Source: JAAYZQ01 sp034428935 (GTDB lineage Bacteria; Chloroflexota; Anaerolineae; JAAYZQ01). Taken from it: a stretch of 64,000 nucleotides of DNA. Of the stretch, positions 57,385 to 64,000 are shown in pieces. The notes under the pieces were generated by a model, which saw nothing but the letters and a program-made list of their open reading frames with translations, did not search any database and was not told the DNA's origin. The stretch covers positions 1-64,000 of the forward strand of contig DAOUHB010000256.1 of NCBI GenBank assembly GCA_034428935.1, written 5' to 3'. Positions within the stretch are counted from its first letter, which is position 1, and every line of letters begins with the position of its first letter. The position numbers and the translations under genes were made by a program.

Positions 57385-60300
57385 CTACTTGCTCGCTTCC
57401 TCCACAATGGCAATCTCTTCCGCGCTAAGGTCATACAGCTCGTACACCAGGGCATCGATCTGCCGGTCGATGGCCTGGATCTGGCGTTGGTAGAGGCGCT
57501 GATCGGCAGGGAAAGCGGCCGCGGCCAGCTTCTTGTGCAGGTCCAACATGCACTCCACGAGGGCGACCATGCGGTCGTGGCGGGCGACGTCGGCTGGATC
57601 GTCAAAGTTGATTGTGCGGATGGGTAGCTGTTCAATAAACTGCGTGAAATAACGGAAAAACCCGCCACGGAGCGTCGTGCTTACTTGTTTTAGGTAGAAA
57701 TCCAAGACTCGGCTATTGAGCAGTCCCAGTAGATATCTGGGTGATTCCTGTACGCCCTCCTTGAGCGTGACTCCGTATCCACTGGTAAAAGAGTACGTGC
57801 CTACATCATCCAGTGCAAAGGAAGCACTGTCCGCAATGTCGGGAACAAGAATCTTGGGTGAAGCCATGACCTCGATGTTCTTTGGATAGACGTACCCATA
57901 CCAATGTGCGCCCTTCATCCTGCCTCGCTCACGGCCCTCCAGGTGAGCCTTGTTTTGTCGAAGGTATGCGTATGTGTGGGGAAACCGCCGTCTCATCTCA
58001 CTCTCTGGAATGAGTTCAGCTCGGCCGTCTCGTACCCGATAAGGCATGATCACAACTTGGCTGCTCGGAAGGACTTGGTATGGCTTGATTTCTCGACCTT
58101 TCAAGAAAGGCAGGACCGTGTCTCGTTCCAGTGTCACAACTCTTTCCAGTTGCTTGGAACGGGCCTGTACAAGTACTCCATCATCTGAGACCGTCTCGAG
58201 AACGTAGACCTCATTTGCGCTCGTTCGAATACCTTGTGCCATTCGGGAAGCCGCGTGACCGAGCTTCACTGGGATATTGCTCAGGCGTTCAAAAAGGGAA
58301 GCCCCGGGCCCTGCAATAAAGTTCCACTCTCCGTCTGTAACCTTTTTGGCCCGAACCTGGCTGTCTACCTTTTCACGTCGGAGCCGCCAGGCATCTAGAT
58401 CATGTGCCTCGGTGTATTGGAACTGCTCCCTGCCTGCCTTGTCCAGGAATAGCAGGCACGTGTAGGTCGTCGCCCCGGAAAACACCTGCTGGTCTCCAAA
58501 GTGCACGATCTGGGACAGGTGCCGGCCCCGGGCGACCAGCTCGCGCAGTGGCTCGCCGTACTTGGCCTGGAAAAACTTGTGGGGCAGGATGTAGCCCATG
58601 CGCCCGTGTTCGTTGAGGAGCTGCAGGGCGCGCTCGACAAAGACGACGTAAATGTCATAATTGCCCTTGCTGGCTGCCGCGTATGCCCGCTTGTAGAACT
58701 CGACCTCAAGGGGTGCCCACTCTTTCATCACCTGGATGCGGATGTACGGCGGATTGCCGATCACGGCGTCGAATCCCCCCGCCGCCATCGCCTCCGGGAA
58801 CTCGGCCTCCCAGTCGAAGGGGTTGACCCGGCGCATCTCCTCTTCGTCGGGCAGGAGCTGCCCTGCGATATAGTCCGGCCCGATGAGGGAATTGCCGCAC
58901 TTGATATTGTTCGCCAGGTCGGGCAGCGCCCGCTGCCGCCACAAGAGAAGCTGCTGGCCCAGGGTCTCCTCGGTCTCGCCCTCCAGCACCTTGAGCAGCA
59001 GGCTCAGCTTGGTCACCTCCACCGCCTGCCGGTCAATGTCCACGCCATAGATGTGATCCACCAGGATCCGCTTCTTCTCGGCGCTGGTCAGCCGCCAGTC
59101 GCCGCGGGGCCCCTGGTACAGCGCCGGCTGCTTGCCCCGGGCGTGCTCCACGGGACCGTCCACCTCGTACCAGTTGCGGTAGTGGTCCAGAAGGTATTGG
59201 TAAGCGCCCAGCAGGAACGATCCCGACCCACAGGCCATGTCCAGGATGCGCAGCGGCGGCCGGCCCCGCGTCCCCCGCAGTTGCCGCGGGCTCTTACCCT
59301 CCACCAGCTTGCCCACCGTCTGCTCGACGATATAGTCCACGATGTAGGCCGGCGTATAGTACACCCCGCCCGCCTTCTTGACCTCCGGCTTTTCCTCCAC
59401 GACGGCGCGGTGGCCGGGGGTCAGGCGGATGACCTTGCCCAGGAACTGCTCGTACACCTGGCCCAGCACTTCGGTGGGCAGCACCGAGAACTCGTAGGGA
59501 CTGTCGGGGTAGTAGAGCCCGCTGAGGATGGGCTTCAGCACCTTGTCGTCGACGATCAGGTCGGGGGTCAGACGGTCGGCCTGGAAGTCGAACAGGCCCG
59601 AGTTGTACTTCTCATCGGCCTGGCGGTAAAGGTCGCTCACCAGCCGCGGGTAGATGTCGCGCCCCGCGCACAGCGCCAGCAGCCGGCCGTGGATCTCCAG
59701 GCCGCGATCCTCGGCCATCCGCAGGAAGACGATGCGGTCGATGGTGTGCTGCACGGCAAAGTTGAGCTCGTGGACCGACACCGGGTTGCGCAGGGCGATG
59801 TTGCGCGCCAGCGCGTCGCGCCAGCCCTCGATCTCGCGCAGGAACTCGGCGTCCACCTCGCTGGTGCCCCGCTTGCCCCGCGTGTCCTCGACGTAACGGT
59901 CGAAGGCGCCCTGAAGGATCGCTTCGCGGGCAAACACGCCATAGATCTCGTCAAAGCGTTCCAGGTACTGCTCAAAGCCCAGGTAGTTGACCCGCGCCAC
60001 CCCGGCCTTGTCGGCGGGCCGGGGCCGCTGCCGGCAGTCATAGACGGCAAGCTCCTCGAAATCGGTCAGGATGCTGAGGGGCAGCTTGGCGCTCCAGGCA
60101 TAACGGCGCAGTTGGTAGGCCGGGCCGACGTCGGCCCGCACCGATACCGACGGCTTTTTGGCTTCGAGGAAGAACTTGCGGGTGCCGCCCACGCGAAAGC
60201 AGTAGTCGGGCGCCCGGCTCGCGCCTCCGACCTTGATGGCGTCCTCGTGGACAACGTCCTTGTACTGCTCGGAGTAGCCCCGCGTGTTGCGCACGTCCCA

Positions 60301-60459
60301 ACCCAGGGCCTCGAAAAGGGGGTCGATGAACTCGACGCGCACCTGGGTCTCCTTGTACTCGGGGCGCCGGTAGACGTCCAGGTTGCGGGCAAAGCGTTCG
60401 ACCAACTGCTCGACTTGCTGCCTAGATTTCTGATACGATTCTGCCAGGGCCATGGACAT
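57385..60459 (-). CDS. Single-chain type IIG-like restriction-modification enzyme (Eco57I/TaqI-type N6-adenine methyltransferase)
   Basis: A 1024-residue enzyme. The N-terminus holds a PD-(D/E)xK nuclease candidate: D85 (APDYCF), E99 and K101 (FLEAKK). The methyltransferase follows with SAM motif ILDMACGSGSFLLGA near residue 404 and catalytic NPPY near 569, of the gamma-class amino-methyltransferase order. A TaqI-like target-recognition region and a helical end complete it. Cleavage and methylation would thus sit in one chain, with no separate R, M or S genes and no BREX/DISARM partners near. Its own promoter is at 60546-60518. The ATG at 60453 is an equally good start. Repeats flank it on both sides, consistent with acquisition by transfer. 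Confidence 0.88.
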   Translation of the reverse strand: MSMALAESYQKSRQQVEQLVERFARNLDVYRRPEYKETQVRVEFIDPLFEALGWDVRNTRGYSEQYKDVVHEDAIKVGGASRAPDYCFRVGGTRKFFLEAKKPSVSVRADVGPAYQLRRYAWSAKLPLSILTDFEELAVYDCRQRPRPADKAGVARVNYLGFEQYLERFDEIYGVFAREAILQGAFDRYVEDTRGKRGTSEVDAEFLREIEGWRDALARNIALRNPVSVHELNFAVQHTIDRIVFLRMAEDRGLEIHGRLLALCAGRDIYPRLVSDLYRQADEKYNSGLFDFQADRLTPDLIVDDKVLKPILSGLYYPDSPYEFSVLPTEVLGQVYEQFLGKVIRLTPGHRAVVEEKPEVKKAGGVYYTPAYIVDYIVEQTVGKLVEGKSPRQLRGTRGRPPLRILDMACGSGSFLLGAYQYLLDHYRNWYEVDGPVEHARGKQPALYQGPRGDWRLTSAEKKRILVDHIYGVDIDRQAVEVTKLSLLLKVLEGETEETLGQQLLLWRQRALPDLANNIKCGNSLIGPDYIAGQLLPDEEEMRRVNPFDWEAEFPEAMAAGGFDAVIGNPPYIRIQVMKEWAPLEVEFYKRAYAAASKGNYDIYVVFVERALQLLNEHGRMGYILPHKFFQAKYGEPLRELVARGRHLSQIVHFGDQQVFSGATTYTCLLFLDKAGREQFQYTEAHDLDAWRLRREKVDSQVRAKKVTDGEWNFIAGPGASLFERLSNIPVKLGHAASRMAQGIRTSANEVYVLETVSDDGVLVQARSKQLERVVTLERDTVLPFLKGREIKPYQVLPSSQVVIMPYRVRDGRAELIPESEMRRRFPHTYAYLRQNKAHLEGRERGRMKGAHWYGYVYPKNIEVMASPKILVPDIADSASFALDDVGTYSFTSGYGVTLKEGVQESPRYLLGLLNSRVLDFYLKQVSTTLRGGFFRYFTQFIEQLPIRTINFDDPADVARHDRMVALVECMLDLHKKLAAAAFPADQRLYQRQIQAIDRQIDALVYELYDLSAEEIAIVEEASK

Positions 60460-60517
60460 GCCTCTTGTTGCTACAGCTCGTTCACGCGCGCGAGCGGGGC
60501 TTTTTCTCTGCGCTTAC

Positions 60518-60546
60518 ATTATAGCACTTCAGCGCAAAGCCTGCAA
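60518..60546 (-). promoter_or_regulatory. Promoter of the restriction-modification gene
   Basis: Minus strand: TTGCAG (60546-60541), 17-bp spacer, TATAAT (60523-60518). Confidence 0.7.
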
Positions 60547-60627
60547 ACTCCACGAGTGGATAATGGGGTCGTCTACCTGCTAACCAAAATGCTACGCCTT
60601 TACAAAGCGTGGGATGGTGCAACAAAC

Positions 60628-60656
60628 TTGGCGGTCGCCCTGGACAGTGATATAAT
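60628..60656 (+). promoter_or_regulatory. Promoter of hicB
   Basis: TTGGCG (60628-60633), 17-bp spacer, TATAAT (60651-60656), 35 bases before the ATG. Confidence 0.7.
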
Positions 60657-60690
60657 AAAGACAGCAAACATCTGCAGGGAGAGTTGGGTT

Positions 60691-60903
60691 ATGAGAGATT
60701 TCCAGTTCACCATCATTATCGATCGGCAGCCCGAAGGCGAATACCTGGTCTCGGTCCCGGCTCTGCCCGGCTGCTATACGGAGGGGAGTACTCTCGAAGA
60801 AGCACGAGAGATGGCAGCCGATGCCATTCGGGCGTATTGTGCCAGCCTGGCCAAGCACGGTGAACCTGTTCCTTGCGAACCCGCTGGGACTGAGTCGGGA
60901 TGA
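60691..60903 (+). CDS. hicB: HicB-family antitoxin, orphan
   Basis: A 70-residue protein of the HicB/UPF0150 fold: FTIIIDRQPEGEYLVSVPAL, PGCYTEGSTLEEA, and AADAIRAYCASLAKHGEPVP are the standard family blocks. No C-terminal DNA-binding domain is present. HicB normally neutralises the mRNA-cleaving toxin HicA. Here an ATG overlaps the stop as ATGA (60900), the usual coupling for a downstream partner, but that frame ends after five codons (MSLRN). No HicA-like sequence lies on either side; repeats start within about 70 bp. It therefore looks like a leftover antitoxin, or one acting with a distant toxin. Confidence 0.82.
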   Translation: MRDFQFTIIIDRQPEGEYLVSVPALPGCYTEGSTLEEAREMAADAIRAYCASLAKHGEPVPCEPAGTESG

Positions 60904-60972
60904 GTTTGAGAAATTAGTATAGCGGCCGACAACAGCCCGCCGCCCCGGCCGCCTTGCGCCTGCTGGACCAGG

Positions 60973-61260
60973 GGCGTGACCCCTGGACCACGAAAGGCAC
61001 GAAAGAGACGACACATTCGCTTCGGTCAGTGCAAGAAGCCGCGAAATGGCATGGTTGCCTTTCGTGTTTTTCGCCCCTTTCGTGGTGTTCGTGGTCCAAA
61101 CGTCCTGCACCGCGCGGGCAGCGATAAAGTGCGGTTGCCTTTCGTGCTTTTCGCGCCCTCTCGTGGGCTTCGTGGTCCAAAGGACCTGCCAGTGCGGGCA
61201 GCAATAAGGTGCGTCGCACCAACGGCAGGTGCAACGCACCGGAGGCCTGGCCCCATGCCC
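60973..61260. repeat. 80-bp tandem repeat with flanking partial copies
   Basis: Two tandem units with a period of 80 bp begin at 61053 and 61133, each with GGTTGCCTTTCGTGYTTTTC, a GTGGTCCAAA block and TGCGGGCAGCRATAA-like ends. An inverted partial copy (GGACCACGAAAGGCACGAAAG) precedes them. The minus strand is open but reads low-quality NTKGAKNTKGN-like peptide, so I do not call a gene. A block at 61027-61050 also occurs at about 56945-56975. Confidence 0.8.
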
Positions 61261-61268
61261 TCAAAGAC

Positions 61269-61297
61269 GTGACACCCCCCCTGTTTTGAAGTATAAT
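61269..61297 (+). promoter_or_regulatory. Promoter of tpiA
   Basis: GTGACA (61269-61274), 17-bp spacer, TATAAT (61292-61297), 32 bases before the ATG. Confidence 0.7.
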
Positions 61298-61329
61298 TGA
61301 CACTCAGAATCTGCTCGCGAGGTGACGAA

Positions 61330-62094
61330 ATGCGACGACCCATCCTGGCCGGAAACTGGAAAATGCACATGACCATCGCCGAGGCGACAGACTTTGTACG
61401 GAGCATCCGGCGTGGGCTGAACGAGGTCAAGGACGTGGACCGCGTCCTGTGCCCGCCCTTTACCGTCCTGGCGGCGGTGCGTGACCTGCTGTCGGCCACC
61501 GAGATCGGCCTGGGCGCGCAGAACATGCACTGGGAGGAAAAGGGCGCCTACACCGGCGAGGTGTCGCCGCGCATGGTCCAGGAGCTGGCGAAATACGTCA
61601 TCCTGGGGCACTCGGAGCGGCGGGCCTATTTCCACGAGACCGACGAGATGGTCAACCGCAAGATACACGCCGCACTGGCCCACGGCCTGCTGCCCATCGT
61701 GTGCGTCGGCGAGACGGAGGCGCAGCACGATGCCGGGCAGACGGAGGAGGTCGTCGGCTCGCAGGTGCGCGCCTGCCTGGCCGGGCTGACGGCCGAGCAG
61801 GCCGGCGGGCTGGTCATCGCCTACGAGCCCGTGTGGGCCATCGGCACGGGCAAGGCCGCCACCGTGGCCGGGGCCGGCGCGGTCATCGGCCTCACCATTC
61901 GCGGCACGGTGGCCGAGCTGTACGACCAGGCGACGGCCCAGGCCGTCCGGGTGCAGTACGGCGGCAGCGTCAACCCGGGCAACATTGCCGAGTTCATGGC
62001 CCATCCCGACGTCGACGGCGCGCTCGTGGGCGGGGCCAGCCTGAAGCCCGACTTTGTAGACCTGGTGCGGGTGGCCGCCGAGACCAAGCGCTAG
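61330..62094 (+). CDS. tpiA: Triosephosphate isomerase
   Basis: Interconverts dihydroxyacetone phosphate and glyceraldehyde 3-phosphate in glycolysis and gluconeogenesis. The catalytic residues K11 (GNWKMH), H94 (LGHSERR) and E166 (AYEPVWAIGTG) and the phosphate-binding YGGSV and GGASL loops are all intact. The length of 254 residues is normal. The ATG at 61330 follows GAGGTGA; a frame extension upstream would pass the promoter. It precedes the carboxylase gene by 63 bp. Confidence 0.96.
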   Translation: MRRPILAGNWKMHMTIAEATDFVRSIRRGLNEVKDVDRVLCPPFTVLAAVRDLLSATEIGLGAQNMHWEEKGAYTGEVSPRMVQELAKYVILGHSERRAYFHETDEMVNRKIHAALAHGLLPIVCVGETEAQHDAGQTEEVVGSQVRACLAGLTAEQAGGLVIAYEPVWAIGTGKAATVAGAGAVIGLTIRGTVAELYDQATAQAVRVQYGGSVNPGNIAEFMAHPDVDGALVGGASLKPDFVDLVRVAAETKR

Positions 62095-62157
62095 CCTGCC
62101 CGCCACGCCCTGGGGCTCGAGAACCCGGGCCCCCAAAGCACGCTCAGGAGGAGAATC

Positions 62158-63719
<1,562 letters not shown>

Positions 63720-63720
<1 letters not shown>

Positions 63721-63959
63721 TGGCCGCCCACGACCAGTCCGTCCCTCCCGGTCAGCTGGGTGGGCCCGCATTCACCATTCACGGCGACGCGACGCCGGAG
63801 GAGGTCGCGGCGCTGGTCGCCGTCCTCACGGCCGCCTCGGGGACGGGCGCGGACGGCATACCGGAGTCGGGCTCGGCGTGGGCCGACCACAGTCGAGGAG
63901 TGCGGTCGAACCCGACCCGCGGCCCCGGTGCCTGGCGCGCCTCCGGCCGACCGCGCTGA
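63720..63959 (+). CDS. Putative acyl-CoA carboxylase epsilon subunit
   Basis: A 79-residue protein with a short strand then GDATPEEVAALVAVLTAAS, and a C-terminus SAWADHSRGVR...GPGAWRASGRPR. These two blocks are the signature of the small AccE/PccE subunit that stabilises actinobacterial acyl-CoA carboxylases. It starts on the last base of the beta-subunit stop. The family is known mainly from Actinomycetota, so its presence beside genes of Chloroflexota style suggests either transfer or an assembly join within the conserved end of the carboxylase gene. The 41 bases after its stop hold nothing I can assign. Confidence 0.75.
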
Positions 63960-64000
63960 CACGGTGCCGGAGTCGACCGGCTCGATGGTGTCGTCTGGGC

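Larger units (their letters stand above)
56378..57385. other. Kilobase with no intact gene, repeat-rich and partly AT-rich
   Basis: This stretch holds a hairpin (56486-56507), an AT-rich island (about 56600-56685) that stands out from the GC-rich background, the winged-helix remnant, two palindromic repeat copies (57183-57265) and a pair of 19-bp near-identical direct repeats (CAACGGCTCAYGCTGCCCC at about 57278 and 57356). I see no convincing complete gene, tRNA or CRISPR. Confidence 0.6.

Noticed and set aside
57385..60459. BREX PglX or DISARM methyltransferase
   Set aside because: No brxA/B/C, pglZ, brxL or drm genes are nearby, and the protein has its own nuclease-like N-terminus.
58501..60690. 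Long plus-strand open frame antisense to the restriction-modification gene
   Set aside because: Only its last 71 codons (60691-60903) form a real gene, hicB, with its own promoter and start; the rest is antisense noise.
60592..61239. Minus-strand frame rich in Asn-Thr-Lys
   Set aside because: It is created by the 80-bp repeats, lacks a ribosome-binding site and overlaps hicB.
60973..61260. Possible CRISPR array
   Set aside because: Only two units, with near-identical sequence across the whole 80-bp period and no variable spacers or cas genes.
63960..64000. Start of a further gene after the epsilon subunit
   Set aside because: Only 41 bases remain; no start with a ribosome-binding site can be supported.

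Overview
The window is GC-rich bacterial DNA with textbook sigma70-type promoters (near-consensus -35, 16-17 bp spacer, TATAAT-like -10). Its gene content suggests a member of the Chloroflexota (Anaerolineae/Caldilinea-like): many GAF sensor proteins, CARDB/PEGA/DUF5107 envelope proteins and short palindromic dispersed repeats. The taxonomy is inference. A TtuA/TtuB tRNA-thiolation pair hints at a thermophilic lifestyle or ancestry.

Layout. 1-3.2 kb: protein-repair methyltransferase Pcm and a RecD2-type helicase. 3.2-10.8 kb: ribosome-rescue factor ArfB behind a nine-codon in-frame leader ORF; an apparent larA-glcF-glcD-pckA operon (lactate racemisation, 2-hydroxyacid oxidation, PEP formation) ending in a strong hairpin; then ttuB-ttuA. 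10.8-13.6 kb: a small membrane protein and a NarX-type sensor kinase on the minus strand, and tRNA-Val(CAC).

13.6-44.35 kb is the striking part: 15 consecutive minus-strand genes, overlapping or nearly abutting, behind one promoter at 44350-44322. In transcription order they are two stand-alone receiver proteins, a dCache/HAMP/GAF histidine kinase with a degraded ATPase domain, a LivK-like lipoprotein, three large GAF receptors without kinase domains, an OpuAC/ProX-like lipoprotein, four more kinase-less GAF receptors, a soluble six-GAF protein, one complete hybrid histidine kinase (kinase plus receiver), and a threonine-synthase-like PLP enzyme fused to a C-terminal receiver domain. I read this as a multi-input receptor array feeding one intact kinase, with receiver domains, one of them on a metabolic enzyme, as outputs. 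This reading is inferred from architecture and gene order.

44.5-56.4 kb (plus strand): S9 peptidase, an ABC-2-type ATPase without a permease, an FHA/CARDB membrane protein, a PEGA/CARDB/DUF5107 exported protein, a TPR/TolB-like protein, then RmlD-like reductase, GT2 glycosyltransferase and a DUF554 membrane protein in overlap. 56.4-57.4 kb is a repeat-rich, partly AT-rich patch with a winged-helix remnant. 57.4-61.3 kb: a single-chain (type IIG-like) restriction-modification enzyme, a HicB antitoxin whose toxin partner is missing, and an 80-bp tandem repeat. 61.3-64 kb: triosephosphate isomerase, an acyl-CoA carboxylase beta subunit and a small protein resembling the actinobacterial acyl-CoA carboxylase epsilon subunit, which raises the question of horizontal transfer or an assembly join at the window edge.
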